Origin: Lobosporangium transversale
Lineage: Eukaryota; Mortierellomycota; Mortierellomycetes; Mortierellales; Mortierellaceae
Direction: 5' to 3'
Assembly (NCBI RefSeq): GCF_002105155.1
Contig: NW_019028993.1
Location: forward strand, 620,001 to 684,000
Length of the DNA stretch: 64,000 bases
In this document: one piece after another, positions 46,328 through 58,200 of the stretch
Numbering within the stretch: position 1 is the stretch's first letter
How the letters are laid out: every line of letters begins with the position of its first letter
The notes under the pieces: model-generated
The model's database searches: none
What the model saw: the letters and a program-made list of their open reading frames with translations, nothing else
What the model was told of the DNA's origin: nothing
Position numbers and translations under genes: made by a program

Positions 46328-47310
46328 CTAAGTTGGGATGTTTCTAAACACTTTCTCTTTGAGCTCGTCGAAGCTGACATGAAGAAGATCTTTGTGCTTG
46401 TCGACTAATCCAGTGTGGTTTGGTGCACCAGAGGAACCACACATGTAAACTATTATAAATCCAGTTATTGTCTCTTCATCCTTTTTGACAACAGAATGTC
46501 CATCGTCAATTACGGCGGAATGATTACCTCCAAGTACTTCGTCCAAATAACTTTCGATTTTATTTATGTTGTCGGAACCTCTCTTAGCAAAAGCGTTCTG
46601 GAACTTCTTAGTTTGTTTCCTGTCGTGTTCTTGGAAATCACTTACGAACACCTGGATAAACATTGTGTCGAGTGTGAAATCAAAGCGAGGATAAGTCGGA
46701 TAGCAATGACTCAGTACATGTCCATAGCCATGTCTGAAAGAAGTCTTGCCTTGTTGGATTGTCCCATGATCCTTAAAGTCCATTTTAATCTCCATTAGAT
46801 CCTTGCCGCAAAGGTTTGTTGCTCTGAGAACGATTGGCTTAGTTAAAGTCAAAAACCGGACCAACAGTGTCAACTTGAAATCATCACCTACCTCTCCAAG
46901 ATTTACTTGCCTCAGGATATGCTCATGATGAGGTATGTTTGTAAACGCCTGAAAGAGTGCTTTCTAAGCTGGGAGGCACAAGACATAGTTCATGGCTCCG
47001 CCGTCCTTGTTGAGACGATAGATAAGCCCTAGGTCACGGAAATCCCATTCAAAATCACTACTCTGCGAGTTGTTGCCAAGGAAGACTGTTGCAAGCCTTT
47101 TAGCGAACTTCTTCGATGTCTCACTGCGAGTTTCGTAGTACGTCCAAACTATAGCGTGAAACGTGCTTGTTCTCTTAGCTACAAACGTATCAATGTCATT
47201 TCTTGTGAGCGCCCTTTCCTCAATTGACCGAATGAAGAGCATAAACTCTCGCGGCACACGGTGTGTAAGCCTCGTTACATCCTGGACAATATCAGGTTGA
47301 TTTAGGTATG
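46328..47310 (-). pseudogene. Crinkler-family fragment (C-terminal half), one stop
   Basis: One frame from about 47310 to the stop at 46328, broken once by TAG near 46964. It starts with DVTRLTHRVPREFMLFI, continues with DTFVAKRTSTF and FEWDFRDLGLIYRLN, and after the stop has the CRN C-terminal region (IKMDFKDHGTIQQGKTSF, YPTYPRFDFTLDTMFIQV, LDEVLGGNHSAVIDDGH, VSFDELKEKVFRNI). The break is CAG to TAG in appearance. Because it starts about where the fragment at 45235-46070 ends (both contain VPRE), the two look like complementary halves in permuted order. Only intact family members elsewhere would show function. Confidence 0.78.
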
Positions 47311-49220
47311 ATACTTAAAGTTGCCGCTCATTTGGATAAACTTAAGTTAGAGCATGACAATGGAGTCGGACAAAAGGATTTTCGTACTTGCCAAGAATGA
47401 AAAAAAAAAAAAAAAAAAAAAAAATCAGTAGTAAAAAAAAAAAAATGAGTAGTAAAAAAAAAAAAAATCATATATCAAGCTGTATCATCACTCATCTTTC
47501 AGCTCTCACCATTTTTCATCCCATCTCCTACCTCCAGCTTATAGAAAAACAAAACATCAAGTGGCTAGCTCTTTTATTCTTTACCTCCTTCCTGGTTTCT
47601 TTTAGAGGTATGTTGCCAAGTTTCCAGTCTGATCTAAAGATAACTGTCATTCGAAACACTCTTTTTCCTTTCCTTTTTCTTTTTTTTGTCGTCTCTAACA
47701 GCGATAGAATTAGGTCAAATCGCTAGGATATAAAGTTGTTAGCGTTCATAAATAGTCCACTAACGCGCGTTACTCCCGTACCAAATGCACTAGCTTCTTG
47801 AGGTCTAGTCCCACTAAGGTCAAAAATACTGCCATAGCTGTAGTGTATTTTGATCATGATGTGCCTTGCCTCAAATACGACATCTCAGGAGCAACAAGGG
47901 CCGTGAGGAGAACTTCCTCAGTAGTACCTGCAAAGCGCTCGAATATAACAATGACTGGGAGAGATCGACCCCCTCTCTTCATGAATTTGTAAACGTAAAC
48001 AATCATAGCTTTCGTCACTCCCGAGATATCGCAGTTATTCTTCTGCTCCGACTAATTTCGATTTGGTACAGATCAAGAGATAAAATAGTGTATGTATGGT
48101 AGCCATGTACAACTGGTGGACATAAGAAAACTTGCTCTTATCATGCGAAGCGGTTCAAGCTGTTTTCCTGACTACTATTGGGGCTCAGAAGGGGCTCTAG
48201 GCCCTTTTGGGAGAGTCTGAAGAGGAAGTTTGTAGGAGTTTGCTGTGTCCACAACCTCAATTTTTATTATTTTACCACTAACATGGAGTGCGTATATACA
48301 ACAATGCTTTATTATCATAAAAGTCGCACTTTGATTCTAGCCTGAAGTCGAATATGCTTGAGATGCGCCGCGACACACCGAATCTAGCGAAGGCCAAGTT
48401 GGGTAAAGCTTGTTATTCAAGTATAATGTAAGTGCTCCAAGAAACAAAAGCAAAACCCTACGCTCCTCATATCTGTAATAGGTTTTGGTACCCTAGAATA
48501 CTAAAGCTACTGAAACTGCTATATGAGCGGACTATGGGAGGATATGTTGAACGTGATAGTGATGACATACCTGCTGACTTTTTTCTCTGACTCCAAGTTA
48601 GGTCCAGTCGCAAAGGCTGGCATGTTTTTGGCAGGCTAAGTAAGCACATTTTCTGCCTGCCTGCCAGACTAGCGTTCACGAAGGTGCAGTCAGTAAGTAC
48701 ACTCCCCTCCCTCTTATACACTCGCTTTTCAGCAAACATCTCTAATGGTACTTGCAAAGTACTATACTAACGTCTATCCTTTTAAAATGACACTCCAGGA
48801 TCAATATCTGAACCTATCACTATCCCCAGCAAACGCAAAATGCGGGAATTTACGGTAGAGGAACCTTGGCAATCACTGATTGTAGAGGTTAACTCTCGTT
48901 GCCTATAGAGTAACTTAATGTTGCCATCCGTTCCTTCATAAATAATAAGTGAATGGCAAAAAGGACACATTTTTTTCTGGAACAGACGCCGATAATGAGC
49001 TGCACGTCTATGTTATACAGTCATGTATACTATACAATGGCTATAATCTTAGTCTTAGTCATATTATACTTCTAATATGATTACCTCTCAAGTATGAATA
49101 GGATGTACACATTTATTGATGTATTGCATGATGACACGTTGTTTGTATGAGTAATAACAAAAAAAACTATTAGAATAGGTTTTTTTTTCTGAAAGATGGT
49201 ATTCCGTTCCATATGTTGCC
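47311..49220. other. Gene-poor stretch
   Basis: A runs near 47399-47424. A short protein-like frame on the minus strand at about 47850-48000 (SLPVIVIFERFAGTTEEVLL) is probably a relic. 49040-49220 is the ARO2 3' flank that was also duplicated at 35400. No complete gene. Confidence 0.4.
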
Positions 49221-50480
49221 TTACTCCGTCTTGGGCTTAGCAGCTTCATCAACTTTGATGGCCTGGCCACCAGGGACAGCCATGACAAATGGTGCAGGGC
49301 GAAGAGGAGTATCGGGCATAGGTGGCAACAATGAGGCTGCGCTCTGCCTTGCCAATTGTGCCATAGTGGCGCTATTTATTTTTGAAAAAAAGTAAAATAT
49401 TGATGTGGTTAGATGAAATCGCGTAAACAGACCTACGCGTGAAATAAAAATCAAATGAATATTTTAGACTTACTCCATAATCACCAAAGCTGCCATGGCC
49501 TCAACGATGGGTGTGGCACGTGGAACCACGCAGGGATCATGGCGACCACGTGTTGCCAAGACACCATCCACACCATTGTAACTCGTTGTCTTTTGTTCTT
49601 GGCTGATGGTTGCAGGAGATTTGAAACCGATTCTGAAATAGATATTTTCACCATTCGAGATTCCTCCTTGGATCCCTCCCGAGAAATTAGTCTTGGTTCC
49701 CAAGATCTTTTGGCCCTTACGACTGACCTTTTGGACCCATGCGTCATTATGCAAATGTCCCGGTACCTGTGTGCCTCCAAATCCTGAGCCAATTTCAAAG
49801 GCCTTTGTAGCTGGGATCGATAACATTGCATGAGCAAGCTTGGCCTCCAATTTATCAAAGCATGGCTCTCCAAGTCCTGTGGGCACATTACGGATCACAC
49901 AGGTGACGGTTCCTCCGATCGAGTCATTTGCCTCCTTGGCTTCAATGATGCGCTATAAAGGTAGAAAAAAGAAAAAAGAAAAAAGAAAAACAGAGTGAGA
50001 TGATGAATCATAAGACAGAAAATATAACGAGCTCTTTTTTTTTTTTTTTTTTTTTTTTTCCTCCTTCCGCTTTATTTATATTACCTGAGTCATCTTCTTG
50101 GAAACTTCCTTATCGGGGCATCGAGTAGCTTCCTGATCGATTTGCTCTCGAGTTATTGTGTTCAACATCTCTACAAATTGTTCAGAAGGAACTCCGTTCT
50201 CGTTTTGTTCCTCAATAAAGGGCATGGCGATCTTACCGACTGATGACACGAATGCCACAATCTCAGTACCAAATGCTTCCTTTAAGAACTTTTCCGCAAC
50301 CGCTCCAGCAGCCACGCGACCTTTTTTTTTTTTTTTTTTTTTTTTTAGAATAAAAATAATAAACAAATATATAAATATATAAATAGATAAAAAAAATAAA
50401 AAAAAATAAAAAGTTGGCATTCTTCAGATCATTTTTGTTTTTGTTGGGAAATTTCTCCTTCCTTCGAACCACAAGGAAAT

Positions 50481-50522
<42 letters not shown>

Positions 50523-51109
50523 CCTTTCACTTATTTCTTTCATTACCAATTGTCTCGCGAGCACTAGCACGTCCACCACCGGATGAGGCCTTCAATCCAT
50601 ATTTGAGCAAATAGGTCCAATCAGCGTGAGAAGGACGAGGGTACAGATCCGTCTCAGTGTAATCATGAGGACGCTGATCCTGATTCGGGACTGTCAATCC
50701 AATCGGTGTTCCCAATGTGTGTCCAAATTCTGTACCAGACAAAATCGTTACCCTATCCTTCTCATCACGCTATTTGGGAAAGACACACACATACACAAAA
50801 AAAAAAAAGTTAATAATCATGATAACAATAATGAGGAAAAGATAATCATAGAACGCATTGATATAAGATACAGGATATAAGGTATAGTGTATAAGATATA
50901 AGGCATAAGATATAATGTAATATGAGGATTGATCTTCTTACAGGAGTGGTGAGATTGCTTTGTCCAGGGCGTCGGCGAGTTAGTTGAGGCTGGATATCAT
51001 CCTCAGTCAAGGCAAGTCCAGGTGGACATCCATCGATGATACAACCAACGCCTTTACAGTGTGACTCTCCAAAGGTTGTAACACGGAAGTGGGTTCCAAA
51101 AGTTGACAT
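49221..51109 (-). CDS. ARO2: Chorismate synthase
   Basis: Last step of the shikimate pathway: converts EPSP to chorismate, using reduced FMN. Exons 50942-51109, 50547-50769, 50085-50320, 49474-49952 and 49221-49371 join in phase to 418 residues. Clear signatures are the N-terminal [20 protein letters not shown] with [14 protein letters not shown] and RRRPGQ, then [48 protein letters not shown], and [15 protein letters not shown]. The length fits monofunctional fungal Aro2. Introns hold long homopolymer runs (for example about 39 T at 50482-50522 on the plus strand). It lies tandem and downstream of GSH1 on the same strand. Confidence 0.96.
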
Positions 51110-51449
51110 TGTTAATTTTTTCCTTTGAAAAGAAAGAATGAAAAGAGATTTCAACAATGAATGAATGAGTCAAAAGAAAAAAGATAAAGAGGGCACTTGT
51201 TCAGAAGAATTAAGTGTAAACAGTCACATTCACATTCCATTTCATCGAGTCATATGCGCCACAGCCCCCTCCAACAATTGACTGGCCTTCAATTACACTT
51301 TCTCAAAAAAGAATTTGCTGCGCAAAAAAAGGGAGACGAGCGCCTGTTGCAATCTGTTCCAATATCTATGGGTTCATATTATTTTACTTTTATATGCTCT
51401 TGTTTTTCTACATCTTTCTTTCTTTCTTTCTTGTTTTGTTTTGATTATT
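51110..51449. other. Spacer between GSH1 and ARO2
   Basis: 340 bases holding the GSH1 3' end and the ARO2 promoter. Nothing else seen. Confidence 0.5.
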
Positions 51450-53701
51450 CTATACCGAAAAGTTGCCAAGGAGCTCCGGTACCTGAACTTCGCCCTTGTT
51501 GATCTTCTCCAAAGTCTTGATCAGATCAAAATTAATCTTTTCGGACACAACCGAATCCTTCTTATAATCAGGATGGTTCTGTACAAATTGACGGATCCAT
51601 GAGGCTGCTGTCATCAATGTTCCATTCGCACGCTTCTTGATCAATTCAAGATATTTGCTAATCTCACATCGTGTCTCAATATCAATGTTCAATGTGTTCA
51701 AATAATTGTTGACTAATCCCAGCAGTCCAGGGAATCCCTTTGCTGGATTGCCATTGATGATCTCATCAATCGTCATCAGTTCATACTCATTATCCACTCC
51801 TGCGGAAGGTTGTTGTTGGTGATGGTGATGGTGGCTACTGTTGCTGTTGTCTGTATGGGCTGGATCCTGTTCGTTGATAGTTGTCATATGAGGTACTGTC
51901 GCATGGGTTACACGGGGTGATCCAGAAGGGGTTCCTGAAGCTGGTGTGCTAGGTCGCGACTGAGGGAAAATTTGTTTACGGAAATGGAACTTTTCTTGAA
52001 GAACGGCGTTTCTATGATGGGCGACCTTCATGTTCTCATCAACCTAACAACAAGTTAAATTAAAATTAGAATATTGTTTAAAAATGTATCTAACCATAAC
52101 CATACCTTATTGTCCCATTAAACAAAACAAAAAACAAAAAAACAAAAAAAAAAAAAAAAAAAAAAAAAATTACCTTGGAAATAGGAATATAAAAGTTGGT
52201 GTTGAAGCTTAGTACAGCACGGGTGACCAAGACAATGAAGATCGCAAAGGCTGCATTCTCAAAATCTGTCAACTGAATCTCCATTGAGCGGAACTCGACA
52301 CGCCAACCAATAGGACTGGTCTTTGAAGGTGGGGGTTTGAAACGCATGGTTTGCCAATTGGTACTCTGTAAATTCTCGAAATGGTCTGTGCTCTCGTTAT
52401 CGTCCACATTCAACAACTCATGGAAAATCACCAAGGGATCACGGATGAAGAGATGTGAGATATGGCGAGCCAAGAGATCATCAATGCCATTGTCGGAAAG
52501 CTTTTTGTAAATGTCCTCGTCGTAGACCAAGGGTATGTCGTTGTACTCAGGCTTGTAGCTGGGGTCATTAGAGATGTACGAGTCTATCGAATCATAACGT
52601 GATTTGGGGATCCTGTACTTGTTTTCTTTGAGAGGCTATTAATATCAAAAAAGTAACAAATAAATAAATAAATAGACAAATAAACAAAAACAAGTCGAGG
52701 TGATATGAATAAAAAAAGATGTGAGATGGTGCAGAAATGGTGCCATTTGACGTTCCACATGGACAAATAAAAAAGATTTTGGTAAAGGAGTACAGTAAAG
52801 AATGCAATAAAAGTCCATGTGTCACACACAGCATTGATCAAGTAAAGCCCTTTTTTTTTTTTTCCTCTCTTTCTTTTCCGAGATCAGGCGGAGTTTTTTT
52901 TTTTTTTTTTTTTTTTTACCTTGAGTCCACGCTCTTCTTCGGTTCTGTCATCTACGGATTGAGCAATCACATTCCATCTACAATCAACATCACTCAAATA
53001 TCCACGATAAATGGGAGCAGCAGCTGTCAAGGCCAACATGATGGGGCCCAATGGCGCCATTTGATCATAGATCTTGCGTGCCTCATCGACATTGACCGCC
53101 TGAAATGTGATCTGTAGACAACAACATCCCATGCCAAAAGCCATAGCGTCCATGTAAATATGATCTGGTTTGGCAGCTCCTTCTTCAATCGCATTCTTAT
53201 CCTCGGGATAGTCATTAAAAGTTGGGATAGTAGGATCGATAAAAGGTTTTGGAGTATTGACATCGTGGAAAATAGGCATATTGATTGCAACTTTGGATCC
53301 ACGGCGACGGCGAATATTGGCGGTTAAAGTTCTGGGAACATTAAGAAAAAAAATAAAATAAAAACATAAAAAGTTTAAACATTGCGCAGCATCCAATGAG
53401 TTTACTAATTATTAAAGAGAAGCAACTCACAGCGTGTATCCATTTTTTTTTTATAAAAAAAAAAAAAAAAACTTACGGGAATCGAGCGTGAGCATTAATG
53501 ATATCATCTGGGACAAAGAGACTGCGAGCAGCTGGACCATGTGGCTCATGATGGGGCTCAAGGAATTCTCCAGCACATCCAAGACGGGGATAAGATGTCA
53601 GTGTTACAGGGACCTCATTTGGCTTCATGAGCGAACGGGCCAGTTCACGTCTAAAATAAAGCAAATAGTTGTGGCAAGCAACAAGGTAATAAAGATTATG
53701 A

Positions 53702-53736
<35 letters not shown>

Positions 53737-54374
53737 AAAGCCATGATTCTAATCCTGACGGAGACTAAAAAGTTTTTTTTATCGATGCTTAAATACCGAA
53801 GTTTCATATTCCGTTCGACAGCCAACAGATCGCGAGGAAGTCCCATGTAGGGTTCGCCAGGAGTACCCTCCAACATGTAGCGACCGTATTCAGGATGCCA
53901 TGATGAGTCGACTAGCAATCTGAATGCAAGCATATAGTATAAAGCATAAAATTAAAGTAGAAAGGTAAACCCAAAAAGACGTGTGTCAGCAGGGTCATTG
54001 ATGATCATTGATGATCATTGAAGTACATGTAGTATACATGGATATGGATATGGATATGGATATAAAGGAGAGAGAAACGAGATGGCATTGTTGAATTACC
54101 TTTTGGCAGGATCGGTCATGGCTTCTTCCTCCTGTATGGCCAAATGCTGTAGGATCTCCCAGACACGCAAGCTGAGCTTGGCTCGCTGATTCTCCTCATC
54201 GAGACTGACAACGATATACTCGATCTCATCACCCCAGAGAAGACAATCCTTTTGTGAATCCTTGGTAGCCTCCCAGAGGTTCAGGAACTGGATGATACCA
54301 TGGGTTCGGACGTGGTCAGCATACTTCTTGGCCTCGTCCCAAGGCATGGGTGTTCCGAGTGATAAGAGACCCAT
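51450..54374 (-). CDS. GSH1: Glutamate-cysteine ligase
   Basis: First and rate-limiting step of glutathione synthesis (Glu + Cys + ATP). Six exons, 54100-54374, 53797-53919, 53477-53650, 52920-53331, 52174-52635 and 51450-52043, join in phase to 679 residues. The start [20 protein letters not shown] and the block [13 protein letters not shown] match eukaryotic GCLC. Further blocks are [33 protein letters not shown], and [20 protein letters not shown] with [17 protein letters not shown] low-complexity insert (Ser/Pro/Thr then HHHHHQQQ, about residues 507-555) makes it somewhat longer than usual. Intron 1 contains GGATAT and GATCATTGAT tandem repeats. Confidence 0.95.
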
Positions 54375-55213
54375 TGTATGATGACTGTGACTATTTTAAA
54401 AAGAATATGAATATGGAAGAGAGAAAGAAAAAGAAAATAAAATAAAAGACAAGAGCCGTAAAAAGGTATAGATACAAGTGAAGGATTGAAAAGGTCGAAT
54501 GAATGAGTGAATGCGGAGGGGAATGAACGATCGAATGAAAGAATGAAAGATAAAAAGAATGAAAAAATGAAAGAAGAGGAAGAGAGTAAAAGACAAAATA
54601 ACTTTGAAATGAGTTTTATTTTTTCTGCCAATAGGAAAAGGGGTGCTGAAGGATGCATTAGTAATTGACCAGAAAATTTTTTCGATCAATTGACCTATTA
54701 GAGTTTTTTGGCACTGTAACAACGTCGAGCCAACGCAAGCTGCACGCGTACAGCAATACAACAATACAACAATACAACAAACAACAATCTTGTTCTCTTG
54801 AAGATGGGCCCTGGGAAACTTGTACATGTACATGTACATGTAAATAAGTAAGAAAAAAAAAAAAAAAAAAAAAGTCTAAATAAATGTTTTATAAACAGTA
54901 ATAGATCCCCTTTGTTAGATGACAACAGTAATCAAGAACAAGATAATGATTTGATTTCAGCCCCTTCTGGGAAACGCAACCGGACAACTTTTTTTTTTTT
55001 TTTTTTTTTTTGATTATAAAGCAAAACCAAAGCCGAGCTGCGCAAAGCAAGGGAAGGTTGCAATTGACGCTAGAGATAGCGTGTGATGGCGTTGACATGT
55101 ATGATGATCAGTCCAATAATATTTTTTTTTTTTTAAGTCTCCTTTGAGAGCCATGGCCTATCAGAGAGTCGGTCTATTATGATCGACGCATGTTCTCATG
55201 TTCTGCATAAAAT
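54375..55213. other. GSH1 promoter region up to the Crypton
   Basis: GSH1 5' region with A/GA-rich sequence (54400-54600), a TACATG tandem repeat near 54821-54841, A and T runs at about 54853-54873 and 54989-55011. The first Crypton copy starts about 840 bases from the GSH1 ATG. No gene. Confidence 0.5.
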
Positions 55214-58200
55214 AATCTATAATGGATTATGATGCCAAATCCAGTCCTTTTTCCATTTAAGGGTATTATGTTTCATGTCTGTGCGTACAAGACATGTGTC
55301 CGTTTTGTGGCTTTTACTCCGACACTTGTCCTGAAATTTGAATTGACATCAAATCCATCGAAATTTTAACAATGTCATCATGGCATGCTAAAGATCTCTT
55401 TCTTTCTTCTTTATTTCACGCCTTCATTCCTCCATACATTCATATACACAATAAAACAATAAAACCTACAATACACAGAGTAGACTTACCCTCTCCCCTG
55501 ACTAAAACTGAGAAAAATAACGGCACATTCGCATTTTCAAAGGTTCATTCCTGCTTGCTCACTTTCAAAATGACAAACAACAACGAAAAGATTTTATCCA
55601 ATTTCACCTGCATGGATTTGGAACAAAGCACCAGTCAGACGAAGCCAACCAATTCAAGTACTCGCACTGGATCCACTCGTGCAACACCGAGGAGAAAAAG
55701 AGTTATTCTGACTGACGAAACGACTCCAGAGCCTTCACCAGTGGCACAGACTGCTAGAGTTAGTGCAAAGTCTTTTAAGCGCCCTAGGCGTTGTGAGGCT
55801 GATTCTTTATCCTCAAATGTCCTTCACTCCGGTCCATTGACAGAAGAAGAGCTGGCCCTGGCGAACGCACGGAAGGAGTCGGCGAGAAGTGTGCTGCAGA
55901 TGATTTTAGATGATCCAGATTCATCGACGACAGTGAATCAATATAAGACACAGCTCCGGCTGTGGGAGGTATGTTGGATCATCAAAATGTCGCTATGAGC
56001 TATCTCAGACAGGCTATCAAACTAGACGACTTGGCTAATTCTCTTTTTTGTTTTTAGCAATACTGCAATGAAAATTATCAAGGTGACTGTAGCGTCGATG
56101 CGAAACGCATGCTTGAATACTTCACAACGGTTGTCTTCAAGCGAACAGTAAAGCGATTGATCGGCACAGATCGTTGCTACCGTGGCGCTATTGGGTATGC
56201 CCAGCAGGGTGGAGGAGATTCTTCGAATTCTCAGGCTGGGGAAGACGCAGTCTATGAGGGAGAAGAGATCGACGAATTAGTCGAGGCAGATATCGACGAA
56301 CATGAACTAAGCGACATGGAGCAGAGACTGGAGACATTAGATAACAGCGAGCAAGTTGATGACGACGACGGCCAAAGCATAGACCAAGGTCAACAACAGG
56401 GACAGGGTCAGAGACAGGGTCAGGAACAGGGTCAGGAACAGGGTCAGGATCAGGATCAGGAACGGAGACAGGGTCAGGGGCAGGGGCAGGGACAGGAACA
56501 AGGACAGGAACAGGAACAGGAACAGGAACAAGGACAGGAACAGGAACAGGATGAAGATCTGGAGCTTCAGCTGAGGTCATTGGCACAGAGAGGTAAGAAG
56601 GCTCCTCCCTCCTGGGATAATATGGAGCCACCTGAAGGAGTCGACCCACATCAATGGCAGATTGATATAGCATTGAATGATGAGGAGCGAGCATCACATG
56701 AAGCTGTAACTGTTGGGGGTTCAAGCAAGAACATCACGCCGAAGCGGAAGACTGCAGCCGTTATCAGGACTGAAAATGAAAGAGAACAAGGTATGTAAAG
56801 ATAACCATGTATTAATATATAAATTGTTATACAGTACTGGGATCCAAACCTTTGGGAAGGCTCCGCCATCACGCGTACCCCAGGTGACAAGACACCATGG
56901 CCGCAACTCAGTGTTAATTATCAATATAAATAGCCTACTAAATTATGACTTAATAAACCATTCCTTAATCCTGCATCCACCTTAATGTATCTTTGATTGT
57001 TACAATTTACACTAATGGTTGATACTTTTTATTATATATACAATTTTTTTTTTTTTTTTTTTTTTTGGATATACTTTTGCGTTTGTAGTTATCCTGCAAG
57101 CACCAGAGGACAAACATGGCAGCAAAATTGTCTTTGTTCCTCTCACGCTGGGGACAGTCGCAAATGTTAAGAAGGCTTTGCAATACTTATGGAGGCAACA
57201 GTCTTCTTCGACAGCTCCGTATCCCAATCCCGCCCCAAACCCAAGAACGGATGTACCACTAGCGGAGGCGATCAAAAATTATGGAGAGAAACTTGTCCAT
57301 CACAAAGTAACGACAGGCACCTTATCTCGCACTGCCACCTGTGCCGTACGAGAACCTTACAACACTAAAATGTACCTGCGTATGTTGGCCTTTACATGGC
57401 GCATGCTTCCGACGGTTGGAGTAAGCGGCAGGCGACCTTACGACAGTGTTACAAGATTTCAGTATATGAGGGAGAGGCTATGCCTCCTTGCACGCCATCA
57501 TATGTTGCTGCGGGATGAGGACATCCGAAACTTGAACCTGGCTAACACATTCAATATTCAGACCCGTCACCCCGCGCCAGGGTCAAAGCTGGCGTCGGGG
57601 CTTGTCTTCTGCATCACACGTGGAAAGACAAACCATAAAGGTGTCGAACTCTATGCGACAGCTTATCGACATAAGCTGTTCTTAAGGTGCACCGTGGGCG
57701 GGTTTGCATTTTATATGCTAGAACGGTTCCAGGTAAATGATGCCGTCAGTCTTGACGCGAGCGTATGATTTTTTCTCATTCAATTACACGAAGTGACATA
57801 TATCCTTATTTTTTTTTTTTTCCCTATTGTAGGTGTTCAAGGAGCCTCTTCCCAATTTTGCGGACCCTGACGAGTGGTACAGCATCAAGGTGCTAACAGG
57901 GGGTGGAACAAGCCAAGAACGGTTAGAGAACCGAAAGGAAGCGCTTGTTGGCCGAACCCAAATGAGCACTACGGCGGCTGTAATGCGTGCCTGCGACGTG
58001 CATTCGGCCAAAATTACGCACTCTGGCCGACATGCAGGGGTCTCGGAAGCCTACGAAAGAGGCTTAAGCCTGGACGATATTCGCCACTTGGGAAGGTGGG
58101 TCATGGGGCAAATGGAGAACTTCTATGCTCCAAAAAACCCAACCAGGGGCGCTTTTTGTATGGCTCAGTTTGGACCGAATGAGCCTTACTTTATCGAGCG

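Noticed and set aside
56390-56555. Hexanucleotide array in the Crypton gene as a CRISPR-like or regulatory repeat
   Set aside because: It lies in a coding exon, encodes Gly/Gln/Glu repeats in frame and has no spacers.
56188-56724. 178-codon antisense frame in both Crypton copies (Pro/Val-rich)
   Set aside because: It is the complement of the Gly/Gln/Glu repeat of the recombinase and has no independent support.
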